Source: Aestuariibacter sp. A3R04
Lineage (GTDB): Bacteria; Pseudomonadota; Gammaproteobacteria; Enterobacterales; Alteromonadaceae
Direction: 5' to 3'
Assembly: GCF_018860805.1 (NCBI RefSeq)
Contig: NZ_JAHKQR010000001.1
Coordinates: 1 to 64,000 of the forward strand
Length of the DNA: 64,000 nucleotides
Within the stretch, counting starts at the first letter, position 1. Every line of letters starts with the position of its first letter. The notes below the pieces were generated by a model. It was not told the DNA's origin, did no database searches, and saw only the letters and a program-made list of their open reading frames with translations. The translations under genes were made by a program, and so were the position numbers. Below, piece by piece: positions 20,719-33,753 of the stretch.

Positions 20719-21234
20719 ATGTCGTCTCGTTCGAAGAAAACACGCAAAGTTGGGGTTATTGGTGTTCGCAAAGATCCCGACTTTAACAATCCGAAAAAAA
20801 AATCAAAAACACCGGTAAACCCGCCAAAGACTAAACGTCATAAAGGGAACAAAGCAGGTTCTAGAAACGCGGTGGAATCTAAGAAAGGGAATAGTAAACA
20901 GGCAAAGGTGGTCGAAGACCCTCGTCTTGGCAGTAAGAAGCCTGTCGCGCTAATTAAGGCGCCTCTTAAAAAGTCGGAGGTAAAAAAATATGCCACTCCA
21001 GCCGAGGAATTGGCGGCATTGGAAGCAGACAACAGGCTGTCAACGTTATTAGACAAGCTGGACGATGGCAAGACTATCTCCATAGAAGAGCAGCGTTATG
21101 TAGATGAAAAGATGGCGCGACACCGCACGCTATGTGATTTATTGGGTATTGTTGAAGAAGACGAAGACATTGATGAAGACAAAGACCCACTTTCTGACCT
21201 AGATGCTATTAGTTTGGACGAATTTAAAGATTAA
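20719..21234 (+). CDS. yihI: Der GTPase activator YihI
   Basis: 171 residues from the ATG after GGGAGACTAT. The N-terminal half is very basic and disordered (SRSKKTRKVGVIGV...), then DPRLGSKKPVAL, and an acidic C-terminus built on ELAALEADNRLSTLLDKLDDGK ... EEQRYVDEKM. This matches E. coli YihI, which stimulates the GTPase of Der (EngA) in ribosome assembly. It lies two genes from engB, as in E. coli, and 12 bases before the DUF2489 gene. Confidence 0.92.
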   Translation: MSSRSKKTRKVGVIGVRKDPDFNNPKKKSKTPVNPPKTKRHKGNKAGSRNAVESKKGNSKQAKVVEDPRLGSKKPVALIKAPLKKSEVKKYATPAEELAALEADNRLSTLLDKLDDGKTISIEEQRYVDEKMARHRTLCDLLGIVEEDEDIDEDKDPLSDLDAISLDEFKD

Positions 21235-21246
21235 GGCGTTATCGTT

Positions 21247-21714
21247 ATGTGGTTAACCACTGCTGTCATTGTTGGCCTGGCGATTATTCTGGGGCTCGGT
21301 TTTTATGCTGGTAGATTGCTGTTTTTGTTGAAGCAACAAAACAACCGACAGAAAGCAGCCCGTGATGCCCGTATCGCAAATATCACCGAGAGCATCATTG
21401 TTATTGGTAAGGCAATGCAGCAGCAACAGTGTGACTTGTCAGAAGGCGCAATCCGAATTTGTAAATTGCTCAATGCGTTACCTTTGCAATCACCGCCAGA
21501 CTACCGCGGCAACTTCCCGCATATTCACAAACTCTTTGTGGAAATTAGCGGGTTTGCCATTTTAGAAGAGAGAAAGAAGCTTTCAGCAACAGAAAAGAGA
21601 AAGCAGGACACCGCGCGTGAACAAATTGAATCAGACTATGAATCATTGGTTCTCCGTGAGCTCGACGATATCTGTCGGTGGTGTGAGGCCTTAGCAGCAA
21701 AAACCGCTGCGTAA
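21247..21714 (+). CDS. DUF2489 family protein, single-pass membrane
   Basis: 155 residues. One N-terminal membrane segment (about 3-26, TTAVIVGLAIILGLGFYAGRLLF) is followed by a cytoplasmic helical domain with GKAMQQQQCDLSEGAIRICKLLNAL, the DUF2489 core, and a charged coiled-coil-like stretch (EERKKLSATEKRKQDTAREQ). Function is unknown. It follows yihI by 12 bases, a pairing often seen in Vibrio and Alteromonas relatives. Confidence 0.85.
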   Translation: MWLTTAVIVGLAIILGLGFYAGRLLFLLKQQNNRQKAARDARIANITESIIVIGKAMQQQQCDLSEGAIRICKLLNALPLQSPPDYRGNFPHIHKLFVEISGFAILEERKKLSATEKRKQDTAREQIESDYESLVLRELDDICRWCEALAAKTAA

Positions 21715-21721
21715 TATTGCC

Positions 21722-21758
21722 AAAAGGCCGGTAAATAAATGACGTTTGCCGGCCTTTT
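21722..21758. terminator. Bidirectional terminator between the DUF2489 gene and tag
   Basis: AAAAGGCCGG and CCGGCCTTTT form a ten-base perfect stem with a loop of about 17. A and T runs at both edges suit termination of both convergent genes. Confidence 0.8.
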
Positions 21759-21782
21759 GTAGTTATATTTTTTAATGACGGT

Positions 21783-22373
21783 TTATTTTCTCGCCAAAGA
21801 TCGCACAGATTCATAGCAGTGACAATTTGTTGCGTGGTCGTTCACCAGTCCCGCTGCCTGCATAAAAGCATAACAGATCGTTTCCCCCACAAATTTAAAG
21901 CCATCTTTTTTTAATGATTTCGACATCGCTTTAGATGCATCTGTACTCACGGGAGCATCACGGTAATCACTCCACCCGTTTGTGATTGTCTTATGGTTAG
22001 TAAATTGCCATATGTAATCACTAAACGCCATTGTAGAAGCGATATTCAAGTAGGCTTGTGCATTAGTAATAATACTTTGTATTTTTAACCTGTTTCTTAC
22101 AATACCACTATCCTGCATCAGCCTTTCTACGTCTTTATCTGTCATGCTGGCGATCTTTTCCGGCTCAAACTGATAAAATGCCCGTTCATAGTTTTTTTGC
22201 TTCTTTAAAATCGTTATCCAGGACAATCCAGCCTGCTGACCGTCCAAACACAGTTTGGCAAACAACTTTTTACTGTCGAGTTCAGGTCTTCCCCACACCG
22301 TGTCATGGTACCTTTGATACTCAATATCATCTGACACCCAACCACACCGAATGGGCCTGTCGAGAAAATTCAT
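21783..22373 (-). CDS. tag: DNA-3-methyladenine glycosylase I
   Basis: 196 residues (E. coli Tag 187). It excises 3-methyladenine from alkylated DNA. Family features: RCGWV with the zinc Cys near the N-terminus, YHDTVWGRP with zinc His, LCLDGQQAGLSWITILKKQ (catalytic helix-hairpin-helix region) and the C-terminal zinc pair in DHATNCHCY. It is divergent from glyQ and convergent with the DUF2489 gene. Confidence 0.95.
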   Translation of the reverse strand: MNFLDRPIRCGWVSDDIEYQRYHDTVWGRPELDSKKLFAKLCLDGQQAGLSWITILKKQKNYERAFYQFEPEKIASMTDKDVERLMQDSGIVRNRLKIQSIITNAQAYLNIASTMAFSDYIWQFTNHKTITNGWSDYRDAPVSTDASKAMSKSLKKDGFKFVGETICYAFMQAAGLVNDHATNCHCYESVRSLARK

Positions 22374-22491
22374 GCTTATTGCCCCTTATTTATTCGTTTT
22401 TTCAGCAGATTTCCGTGTTTCAGCCTACATTCATTAGCTGACAGATTGTATACTACTCCACCTTTACTTTGGTCAGTTATAAGTAGCGAAC

Positions 22492-23397
22492 ATGCAGAAA
22501 TACGATATTAAAACCTTCCAGGGTTTGATCCTAGCACTGCAGGATTACTGGGCGCGTCAGGGATGCGTTATTATCCAACCACTTGATATGGAAGTGGGCG
22601 CAGGTACATTCCACCCAATGACGTTTCTACGCTCGCTGGGGCCCGAGCCTATTAGCAGCGCGTATGTCCAGCCCTGCCGTCGGCCCACTGATGGCCGTTA
22701 CGGCGAAAACCCTAATCGTCTGCAACACTATTACCAGTTTCAGGTTATGTTAAAGCCTTCCCCTGACAATATACAGGAGTTGTATTTAGGCTCGCTTAAA
22801 GAACTTGGTTTCGATCCGTTGGTACACGATATTCGCTTTGTTGAAGACAATTGGGAATCCCCTACTCTTGGCGCTTGGGGCTTGGGCTGGGAAGTTTGGT
22901 TGAACGGTATGGAAGTGACCCAGTTCACGTACTTTCAACAAGTCGGCGGTCTTGAATGCAAACCTGTTACCGGTGAAATTACTTATGGTCTCGAACGTTT
23001 GGCCATGTATGTGCAAGGCGTAGACAGTATTTACGATCTCGTTTGGACAGACGGCCCGATGGGCAAGGTAACGTATGGTGATGTATTCCACCAAAATGAG
23101 GTTGAGCAGTCAGCTTACAATTTTGAGCACGCCAACGTGGCATTTTTATTCAAAACTTTCGATGAATGCGAAGCGGCCAGTCAGCTATTAATTGAACAGA
23201 ATCTCCCCCTTCCTGCTTACGAGCAGGTAATGAAAGCATCCCACGCTTTCAACCTGCTCGATGCGCGACATGCGATCTCAGTGACAGAACGCCAACGATA
23301 CATACTTCGTGTTCGTACACTGGCAAAAGCATGTGCAGAAAGTTATTACCAAGCGCGTGAGGCGTTAGGTTTCCCTATGTGTAATAAGGAGCAGTAG
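22492..23397 (+). CDS. glyQ: Glycyl-tRNA synthetase alpha subunit
   Basis: 301 residues (E. coli 303). Starts [38 protein letters not shown] and [17 protein letters not shown] are near-invariant in the bacterial alpha2beta2 enzyme. The alpha subunit holds the class II catalytic site that forms glycyl-adenylate. It is followed by glyS two bases later, a single transcript. Confidence 0.98.
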   Translation: MQKYDIKTFQGLILALQDYWARQGCVIIQPLDMEVGAGTFHPMTFLRSLGPEPISSAYVQPCRRPTDGRYGENPNRLQHYYQFQVMLKPSPDNIQELYLGSLKELGFDPLVHDIRFVEDNWESPTLGAWGLGWEVWLNGMEVTQFTYFQQVGGLECKPVTGEITYGLERLAMYVQGVDSIYDLVWTDGPMGKVTYGDVFHQNEVEQSAYNFEHANVAFLFKTFDECEAASQLLIEQNLPLPAYEQVMKASHAFNLLDARHAISVTERQRYILRVRTLAKACAESYYQAREALGFPMCNKEQ

Positions 23398-23399
23398 TT

Positions 23400-25466
23400 G
23401 TGCGCAGCGAAAATTTACTGGTAGAAATTGGTACTGAAGAATTACCCCCTAAAGCACTAAAAAACTTGGGTGAAAGCTTTGCTGAGCACTTTAGATACGC
23501 TTTGGATAAAGCTGAATTGGCTTATGACAGTGTGCATTGGTTCGCAGCTCCCAGACGTTTGGCGGTGTCAGTTTCTCAACTAGCGCAATCACAGCAAGAC
23601 AAAGTGGTTGATAAGCGTGGCCCTGCTGTTTCAGCCGCTTTTGACAGCAACGGCAACCCGACGAAAGCAGCCATGGGATGGGCTCGCGGCAATGGCATTG
23701 ACATAGCCGATGCAGATCGACTTTCTACTGACAAGGGTGAATGGCTTCTCTATCGCGCCAAAGTAAAAGGTCAATCAATTAACACGCTTATTGAAGAGCT
23801 GGTGAATCAGGCAATCGCAAAATTACCCATACCTAAAGCCATGCGTTGGGGCAATTCTGCAACCCAGTTTATTCGTCCTGTACACACCGTCACTGCGCTG
23901 TACGGTGCAGATGTGTTACCGCTTACTGTATTGGGAAAAACCAGCAGCCGTGTTATTCAGGGCCACAGATTCCATGGCGAGGCGACCTTTGAGCTAGCTC
24001 ATGCAGACGATTACGCAACGGCACTTAAAGCCCATTACGTTATTGCAGATTTTCACGAACGCGCAGAATATGTACGCAGTGAATTAGAAAAAGCGGCTTC
24101 TGCCCTTTCCCTTAAGCCCGACTACAGCGAAAGCTTACTGGAAGAAATAGCCTCTTTGGTTGAATGGCCTGTGGTAATGCAAGCGTCTTTTGATGAAGCA
24201 TTTCTTGAGGTACCTAAAGAAGCACTCATTTACACCATGAAGGACGACCAAAAGTACGTGCCGCTGCTCACTGCGGACAATAAGCTAGACAGCCGCTTTT
24301 TGTTTGTCAGCAATATTGAATCTCAGGATCCTATTCAGGTTATCTCAGGAAACGAAAAAGTCATTCGCCCTCGTTTAGCTGACGCTGAGTTTTTCTTTAC
24401 GACAGACAAAAAATCGACGCTTGAAAGTCGCCTTGATAGTCTCAGCACGGTTCTTTTTCAGAAACAATTGGGAACGCTAAAAGACAAGTCTATTCGTATT
24501 TCCCGGTTGGCCGAATTCATAGCCGAGAAAACATCAGCAGACAATGCCTTAGCAGCTCGAGCTGGTTTGTTGGCAAAAACAGACCTGATGACCAACATGG
24601 TCATGGAATTCCCCGATGTACAAGGCGTTATGGGAAAATACTACGCGTTGAACGATGGTGAGCCAGCTGTTGTTGCCGAAGCGCTCTACGAGCAATATAT
24701 GCCCCGCTTTGCCGGAGATACATTACCGTCTACGGGCGTCAGCGCAGCCGTCTCCCTAGCCGATAAGCTCGATACGTTGGTTGGTATTTTCGGCATTGGC
24801 CAGCTTCCAAAAGGTGACAAAGATCCTTTCGCATTGCGTCGAGCAGCCATTGGTGTGCTTCGTATAATCGTCGAAAAAGATCTCGATCTTGACCTTGAGA
24901 CCTTGGTGGCAAAATCAGTTGAAGTATACGGTGACAAGCTAACCAACGTAGATTGCCAGACACAGGTTGTGGACTTCATACTCGGTCGTTTTGTCGCGCT
25001 ACTGCAGGACAAAGGTGTAAGTATCGATGTTATTCAGGCCGTTGCAGTTCGACGCCCCACTCGCCCTGCAGATTATGCAGCCCGAATTGATGCTGTATCT
25101 GCTTTTAAGTTACAGGATGAGGCTGAAGCCCTGGCAGCTGGAAACAAGCGCGTTGCCAACATTTTGGCTAAACAGCAATCAGAAGTAAGCACATCAGTTA
25201 AAGCTGAGCTGCTTACAGAAGATGCAGAGAAGTCGTTGTATTACTCTTTAATGAATGTTATCGGCCAGGTTGAAGCGTCTGAAAGCCGCGATTATAAAGC
25301 CGTACTTAGCGCGTTATCGACTTTGCGTTCAGATGTAGATAACTTTTTCGATAGCGTCATGGTAATGGCAGAAGACGATGCGATAAGGAACAATCGCTTG
25401 GCTTTGTTGTCTTTGTTGAGACAGCAATTCCTGCGTACTGCCGATATCTCGTTGCTCGCGAAATAA
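23400..25466 (+). CDS. glyS: Glycyl-tRNA synthetase beta subunit
   Basis: 688 residues (E. coli 689), GTG start directly after glyQ. Begins RSENLLVEIGTEELPPKALKNL, the family signature, with the HD-like middle region (AARAGLLAKTDLMTNMVMEFPDVQGVMGKYYA) and a C-terminal anticodon-binding DALR-like domain (about 560-688). The beta subunit binds tRNA-Gly. Together with glyQ it supplies the glycine-charging enzyme. Confidence 0.98.
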   Translation: MRSENLLVEIGTEELPPKALKNLGESFAEHFRYALDKAELAYDSVHWFAAPRRLAVSVSQLAQSQQDKVVDKRGPAVSAAFDSNGNPTKAAMGWARGNGIDIADADRLSTDKGEWLLYRAKVKGQSINTLIEELVNQAIAKLPIPKAMRWGNSATQFIRPVHTVTALYGADVLPLTVLGKTSSRVIQGHRFHGEATFELAHADDYATALKAHYVIADFHERAEYVRSELEKAASALSLKPDYSESLLEEIASLVEWPVVMQASFDEAFLEVPKEALIYTMKDDQKYVPLLTADNKLDSRFLFVSNIESQDPIQVISGNEKVIRPRLADAEFFFTTDKKSTLESRLDSLSTVLFQKQLGTLKDKSIRISRLAEFIAEKTSADNALAARAGLLAKTDLMTNMVMEFPDVQGVMGKYYALNDGEPAVVAEALYEQYMPRFAGDTLPSTGVSAAVSLADKLDTLVGIFGIGQLPKGDKDPFALRRAAIGVLRIIVEKDLDLDLETLVAKSVEVYGDKLTNVDCQTQVVDFILGRFVALLQDKGVSIDVIQAVAVRRPTRPADYAARIDAVSAFKLQDEAEALAAGNKRVANILAKQQSEVSTSVKAELLTEDAEKSLYYSLMNVIGQVEASESRDYKAVLSALSTLRSDVDNFFDSVMVMAEDDAIRNNRLALLSLLRQQFLRTADISLLAK

Positions 25467-25527
25467 CTGCTGTGCCGGTTTCCATGTCATGCCCAGCCTG
25501 CGCTGGGCAAACCAGACGAGGATCAAT

Positions 25528-25980
25528 GTGAAAAAGAAACTACTCAACCTCGGTTTTTTTGCTTCAATAACGCTTTCGGGCTGTAGTAGCACCAGTGTCG
25601 TCGACATTCCGGGCATAACAAGCGGCCCGGAATTAAAGTTTGAAAACATGTACTTACGAGGTGTTTTCAACTGGTGGGAAGCCACTGCTGCTTATCAACT
25701 AAAGCAAAACAAACAGGGGTGGTTTGTTGATGTTGAGCTTATTGCAGACGGTCAACCCTACGACTTTCGCTTGTCAGATGGCTTTTGGACGCCAGATCAG
25801 ACTTGTGGCGCTCGTTATCGCGGACAAATAGTGCTGATCCAGACAACCATGTATATGGTTTGCGGTACAGAATCAGAGAACCTGCAATTTACCCCAGAAA
25901 AAACAGGGGTTTATAGATTCACCTTTAACCCGGCCAGTGGCGGAGAAGTCATGCTCACCGTAACGCCAAAGACAAGCTAG
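25528..25980 (+). CDS. Small outer-membrane-type lipoprotein with possible E-set domain
   Basis: 150 residues from a GTG preceded by GAGG. The lipobox LSGC gives a lipidated Cys at residue 19, followed by SSTS, so it is probably outer-membrane bound. The mature part contains MYLRGVFNWWEATAAYQL and a closing strand YRFTFNPASGGEVMLTVTP, resembling the early-set (CBM48-like) beta-sandwich found next to amylases and pullulanases; that is inference by eye. A longer ATG start at 25489 would destroy the lipobox position. It lies between glyS and gyrB with its own terminator. Confidence 0.75.
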   Translation: MKKKLLNLGFFASITLSGCSSTSVVDIPGITSGPELKFENMYLRGVFNWWEATAAYQLKQNKQGWFVDVELIADGQPYDFRLSDGFWTPDQTCGARYRGQIVLIQTTMYMVCGTESENLQFTPEKTGVYRFTFNPASGGEVMLTVTPKTS

Positions 25981-26009
25981 GTCTAGTTAATCCATAACGC
26001 TGTATTTCA

Positions 26010-26037
26010 AGCCCTTGTATTCGCAACGGGCTTTTTT
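26010..26037 (+). terminator. Intrinsic terminator after the lipoprotein gene
   Basis: AGCCC ... GGGCT stem (26010-26032) with an inner TTG/CAA extension, followed by TTTTTT. Confidence 0.8.
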
Positions 26038-26332
26038 ATTGCTTTACTATTGTTTCCACTTTTTCCGACAGAAAGAACTAACTATATTTGTAAGTGAATA
26101 CTTACCGGGGGATTTTTTTACAACGTTAACAACTTAGATTTCAAGTTATCCGAATACCAATTAATTACTTTACCCTTCTGGCCGTTTCTCCACTCAGCAA
26201 AATACCAAAAGTGTCTTAAATCTCTGTAGATTGTTTTCCATAAATGTCATTTTTACTTACAGTCGGACTTTAGGTATTTAGCTTTTTACTATCCATTCTG
26301 TTGTTCTACTTAACAAATAGAATGAGTTAGCT

Positions 26333-26366
26333 AAAAAAAAGCCGCCTTCATTTTAAGGCGGCTTTT
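26333..26366 (-). terminator. Intrinsic terminator of gyrB
   Basis: GCCGCCTT / AAGGCGGC perfect eight-base stem (26341-26362), with eight A on the left side giving a U run for the minus-strand gyrB transcript. The right side is also T-rich, so it may act both ways. Confidence 0.88.
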
Positions 26367-26388
26367 CTATCTAGATCATTTATTCAAT

Positions 26389-29908
<3,520 letters not shown>

Positions 29909-29936
29909 AAAATAACTCGTAAACGTTCTCGAAACG

Positions 29937-29969
29937 GCTCGATAGCAGATGCTGCTATCGCTATCGAGC
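29937..29969 (-). repeat. Hairpin with a tandem six-base duplication in the dnaN-recF gap
   Basis: GCTCGATAGC (29937-29946) and GCTATCGAGC (29960-29969) are perfect inverted repeats. Read on the mRNA (minus) strand the unit is GCTCGATAG-CGATAG-CAG, loop CAT, CTGCTATCGAGC: a 12-base stem interrupted by a second copy of CGATAG. There is no U tract, so it is not an ordinary terminator. Confidence 0.75.
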
Positions 29970-29980
29970 AAACACTGATA

Positions 29981-31084
29981 CTACAAACGCATAGGCATAA
30001 TGACATATAGTGCAGAATCGTCCCCGGAATTTTGAATAAGAGCACTGGAATTAGAATCAGATAGAAGAATTTGCACTTCCTCCGTCGTTAACGCATTGAG
30101 TACATCAATAAGGTAAGCAACGTTGAAACCAATTTCCAAGTCGTCACCTTCGTAGTTGACATCGACGATCTCTTCGGCTTCTTCTTGTTCGGGGTTATTT
30201 GCAGTAATCTTTAATTCACCACTGGCAAGGTTTAATCTAACCCCTCTAAATTTCTCATTAGACAATATTGCGGCCCGTGTAAACGCATCTTTTAACACGG
30301 CCTTACTTGCTATTATGGTTTTATCACCATCACGAGGTAAGACACGACGATAGTCTGGAAAGCGACCATCGACGAGTTTACTGGTAAAAATAAACTCATT
30401 AGAAAACATTCGAATATGATTCGCACCAATTTGCACTTTAATTGAGCGCTCTTCATCGCCTATCAATCTGGAAATTTCAAGCACCCCTTTTCTAGGGATA
30501 ATCACTTGGCGAGACGGCAACGATGTTTCACTATAATCTAATCTGCACAAAGCCAGTCTATGACCATCAGTTGCTACCGTACGAATGATATTATCTTCCG
30601 TTTCCAAAGACATACCATTCAAATAGTAACGAACGTCCTGTTGTGCCATGGAAAAATGCGTACTGTTGATCAGGCGCTTTAAATCTGAAGATGGGACTTC
30701 GAACTCGACTTCGCCTTCCCAATCTTCAAGATTAGGATAGTCATTAGCCGACAATGTAGACAAAGTATAGCGCCCACGGCCAGCGCGAACTAGCGCCTTG
30801 TTGCCATCCAACGAAAAATGAATATCAGTGCCATCAGCGATACCTCGACAGATATCGAATAGTTTTTTTGCGGGAACGGTAATTTCACCTTCTTCGTAAT
30901 CGCCTTCAAGGTGCATACTGGAAATGAGTTCAACCTCTAAGTCAGTACCCGTAAGCCATAGTGCGTCCTCACTAACTTTAATTAATACGTTAGATAAAAT
31001 AGGTAAAGTATGACGACGCTCAACTGCACCGGAGACCAACTGCAACGGTTGCAGAAAATTTTCTCGACTGATGGTAAATTTCAT
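29981..31084 (-). CDS. dnaN: DNA polymerase III beta subunit (sliding clamp)
   Basis: 367 residues (E. coli 366): three repeated clamp domains of about 120 residues. Typical start MKFTISRENFLQPLQLVSGAVERRHTLPILSN and C-terminal YVIMPMRL, which forms part of the protein-binding pocket. The dimeric ring tethers polymerase III and Hda to DNA. It lies 32 bases after dnaA. Confidence 0.98.
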   Translation of the reverse strand: MKFTISRENFLQPLQLVSGAVERRHTLPILSNVLIKVSEDALWLTGTDLEVELISSMHLEGDYEEGEITVPAKKLFDICRGIADGTDIHFSLDGNKALVRAGRGRYTLSTLSANDYPNLEDWEGEVEFEVPSSDLKRLINSTHFSMAQQDVRYYLNGMSLETEDNIIRTVATDGHRLALCRLDYSETSLPSRQVIIPRKGVLEISRLIGDEERSIKVQIGANHIRMFSNEFIFTSKLVDGRFPDYRRVLPRDGDKTIIASKAVLKDAFTRAAILSNEKFRGVRLNLASGELKITANNPEQEEAEEIVDVNYEGDDLEIGFNVAYLIDVLNALTTEEVQILLSDSNSSALIQNSGDDSALYVIMPMRL

Positions 31085-31116
31085 TTATTTACTTTCCCGC
31101 CCGGAATGTCCAAATA

Positions 31117-32634
31117 TTATGAGGATAGAGTACGAATCAGGTTTTTATAGTCCTCTTTTATATCATGACTTTCTTCTCTAAGCTGCTCTATTTTTCGGCA
31201 AGCGTGTAACACCGTTGTGTGATCCCTGCCACCAAATGCATTCCCCAACTCCGGCAAGCTGTGATTCGTTAGCTCTTTTGCTAACGCCATAGCTACCTGT
31301 CTTGGGCGGGCAACACTGCGACTGCGACGCTTAGACAAAATATCAGATACCTTTATCTTATAATAATCTGCCACAGTTTTCTGGATGTTATCTACCGTTA
31401 CTAACTTTTCCTGCAAAGCGAGTAAATCCCGCAGTGCTTCCCTGACAAAATCGATAGTTATGGGTCTGCCGGTAAAATTGGCGTTAGCGATAACCCGATT
31501 CAATGCCCCTTCAAGTTCACGCACGTTAGAACGCAATCGCTTAGCAATAAAAAACGCAACCTCGTCGGGAAGATGAATGCGATTCTCAGTCGCTTTGCGC
31601 ATAAGAATAGCAACACGAGTTTCAAGCTCTGGAGGTTCAATAGCAATCGTTAGACCCCAGCCGAAACGGGATTTCAACCTATCCTCTACCCCATCGATTT
31701 CTTTGGGGTAGCGATCTGACGTAAGAATGATTTGTTGATTGCCTTCCAGTAGCGCATTAAACGTATGGAAAAATTCCTCTTGAGATCGTTCTTTGTTAGC
31801 GAAAAACTGAATATCATCAATCAGAAGCGCATCGACAGAGCGGTAGAAACGCTTAAAATCTTCGATAGCATTGTTTTGCAGTGCTTTCACCATGTCCTGT
31901 ACGAAGCGCTCTGAATGCATATACACAATTTTCGCGCCCGGCCGGTTTACAACGATGCCATTTCCAACTGCGTGAAGAAGGTGAGTTTTACCCAAACCCG
32001 TACCACCGTAAATGAACAACGGATTATAAGAACCCCCTGGGTTATTGGCGACTTGGGTTGCCGCCGCCCGGGCCAATTGGTTCGATTTACCTTCAACAAA
32101 GTTTTCAAACTGGTACGTAGGATTTATATTACTTTTGTGCTTCATTGCTTCTGGAATAGGTACCACAGATGGATTGGCACTCGATCCAGCTCTTGAGCCA
32201 GGCTGCTGTTCACCATCGCGAGTAGACCCGCCGTCGCTCTGCACATTAGTTCCGTGCTGCTTGCGTTGCTGGGCGTCCCGCAACGCTGCCACAGCCTGTG
32301 CTGCAGAATGGCTGTTTATTTGGTCACCCCGTTCCGGTGAAGCGGATAACGGGTTACTACCTGTCATTGGTGTACTTCGAAATACAGGTCGGGCTGAACG
32401 AACAGCTACATCCAAATGTAACTGAGGCGAATCCTGCCCACAAAACTCGGTGAATAATTCGGTGATCTTGTCACGATATTTATCTCGAACCCAATCTAGC
32501 ACAAAGCGGTTTGGAGCAAACAAGGTGAGTACACCAGCTTCTTCTTCAGCGGTCAGCGGTCTTATCCACATGCTAAATTGTTGAGTCGGCAATTCCTGGC
32601 GTAAGCGCTCTAAGCACATATTCCATAAGGACAT
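31117..32634 (-). CDS. dnaA: Chromosomal replication initiator DnaA
   Basis: 505 residues against 467 in E. coli. Domain I (1 to about 78) starts [16 protein letters not shown]; domain II is a long Gln/Ser/Arg-rich linker (about 80-168); domain III AAA+ has Walker A GGTGLGKT (210-217) and Walker [13 protein letters not shown]; domain IV carries the DnaA-box-reading signature [14 protein letters not shown]. The extra length is in the linker. It heads the dnaA-dnaN-recF-gyrB operon, and its promoter region has DnaA boxes. Confidence 0.98.
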   Translation of the reverse strand: MSLWNMCLERLRQELPTQQFSMWIRPLTAEEEAGVLTLFAPNRFVLDWVRDKYRDKITELFTEFCGQDSPQLHLDVAVRSARPVFRSTPMTGSNPLSASPERGDQINSHSAAQAVAALRDAQQRKQHGTNVQSDGGSTRDGEQQPGSRAGSSANPSVVPIPEAMKHKSNINPTYQFENFVEGKSNQLARAAATQVANNPGGSYNPLFIYGGTGLGKTHLLHAVGNGIVVNRPGAKIVYMHSERFVQDMVKALQNNAIEDFKRFYRSVDALLIDDIQFFANKERSQEEFFHTFNALLEGNQQIILTSDRYPKEIDGVEDRLKSRFGWGLTIAIEPPELETRVAILMRKATENRIHLPDEVAFFIAKRLRSNVRELEGALNRVIANANFTGRPITIDFVREALRDLLALQEKLVTVDNIQKTVADYYKIKVSDILSKRRSRSVARPRQVAMALAKELTNHSLPELGNAFGGRDHTTVLHACRKIEQLREESHDIKEDYKNLIRTLSS

Positions 32635-32765
32635 AATATCTTTGGCTCCAAAAGACGCTGAGGACCAAACGTAAAAGACAATGAAAGAACGACCGTTCCT
32701 GCTGAAATACGAGAGGAATGCGAAGTTGGTGTCTGGGTAACAGCGATGATTTTATTTTATATTTT

Positions 32766-32983
32766 GATCGTTGTGGATTATCTGATCTTCTGGCTAAAAA
32801 GTAAATCCGGATCTTCACCCATCTTTTAGATCAAAAACACAACCAATTGAAATTATTATAAATTTCAATAACACCATTAGATTGAAATTTATAAATAGAA
32901 AACTACTGTACAGACGATCAGCCACTGGGATCACTACGACATTTATCGCGATCTATGCAAATCTCTGTCATAATTGTGGATAA
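32766..32983. promoter_or_regulatory. dnaA promoter region: DnaA boxes, GATC cluster, A/T-rich repeats
   Basis: The 611-base gap dnaA-rpmH holds one perfect DnaA box on the minus strand (32975-32983, TGTGGATAA) and one with a single mismatch (32772-32780). Seven GATC sites fall between 32766 and 32953. An A/T palindrome TTGAAATT / AATTTCAA (32847-32868) is followed by a partial copy at 32881. Autoregulation of dnaA by DnaA is well known in E. coli and is inferred here. No gene is seen in the gap. Confidence 0.7.
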
Positions 32984-33103
32984 GTAAATATAAACTATTA
33001 TTTTATTCACAATCCATAGAGATAGCATTGGATATAACCATATGACTGATGAATTATTGAACGAGCAATGATAAAAAAATATGCGGTAAAAGCCCGAATT
33101 ACA

Positions 33104-33132
33104 TTGACACCAGAGCCCGAGATCTCTAGAAT
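33104..33132 (+). promoter_or_regulatory. Promoter of the rpmH operon
   Basis: TTGACA (33104-33109), 17-base spacer, TAGAAT (33127-33132), an excellent sigma-70 match. It gives a leader of about 105 bases before rpmH. Confidence 0.82.
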
Positions 33133-33245
33133 TCAGCGTCCTTTTGGATGGGCGGCGTAACGACCACCTGTAAAACCACTGTGGTTTAACAAACTGGGCG
33201 TTACTTTGAACGTCTGATATTTAACTAGAAAGTGAGACTTTGGTC

Positions 33246-33380
33246 ATGAAAAGAACATTTCAACCGAGCAACTTAAAGCGCAAGCGTTCTCACGGTTTTC
33301 GTGCTCGTATGGCGACTAAAAACGGTCGTAAAATACTAGCCGCTCGCCGTGCTAAAGGTCGCGCTCGCCTTTCTGCTTAA
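33246..33380 (+). CDS. rpmH: Ribosomal protein bL34
   Basis: 44 residues, highly basic, [18 protein letters not shown] at the start and ending [10 protein letters not shown], essentially the invariant bL34 sequence. It is part of the 50S subunit. The gene leads the rpmH-rnpA-yidD-yidC cluster and has a near-consensus promoter upstream. Confidence 0.98.
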   Translation: MKRTFQPSNLKRKRSHGFRARMATKNGRKILAARRAKGRARLSA

Positions 33381-33396
33381 GAGTACTATCCCAAAA

Positions 33397-33753
33397 GTGG
33401 GTGAAAATACGTTTTCCAGGGAGTTACGTCTGTTAACTCCCTCCCACTTTACCTATGTGTTTGATAACGCAATTCCTGCTGTATCCCCTGCTTTTACCCT
33501 TTTAGCCAGAAAAAATGACCTATCACATCCCAGGTTAGGCATTACGTTGGCCAAAAAAAGAATAAAGAAAGCACACGAAAGAAACCGGCTTAAACGCCTT
33601 ATCAGAGAAAGTTTTCGTCATCACCAGCACGTCCTGCCTGCCATTGATATTATCGTTGTCGGAAAATCAGGAGCAGACGCCCTCACAAATGACCAGGTAT
33701 TTTCACTTTTGGATAAGCAATGGAAAAAGCTCGCAAAACGCTGCGCAAAATAA
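33397..33753 (+). CDS. rnpA: Ribonuclease P protein component
   Basis: 118 residues from GTG, giving [22 protein letters not shown], which lines up with E. coli RnpA ([17 protein letters not shown]). The RNA-binding signature [20 protein letters not shown] is intact. An in-frame GTG at 33349 inside rpmH would add 16 residues; no strong ribosome binding site supports either. It binds RNase P RNA for tRNA 5' processing. The 3' end overlaps yidD by 34 bases. Confidence 0.93.
   Translation: MGENTFSRELRLLTPSHFTYVFDNAIPAVSPAFTLLARKNDLSHPRLGITLAKKRIKKAHERNRLKRLIRESFRHHQHVLPAIDIIVVGKSGADALTNDQVFSLLDKQWKKLAKRCAK

Larger units (their letters stand above)
25981..26388. other. Intergenic region between the lipoprotein gene and gyrB
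   Basis: 408 bases, A/T-rich. Rightward terminator for the lipoprotein gene at 26010-26037 and gyrB terminator at 26333-26366. In between (26040-26330) I see no open frame with a ribosome binding site, no repeat and no clear promoter. Confidence 0.6.

Noticed and set aside
33349..33396. Longer rnpA start overlapping rpmH
   Set aside because: The extra 16 residues do not match RnpA families, which begin close to the RELRLLTP block. The downstream GTG is preferred, though the upstream start cannot be excluded.
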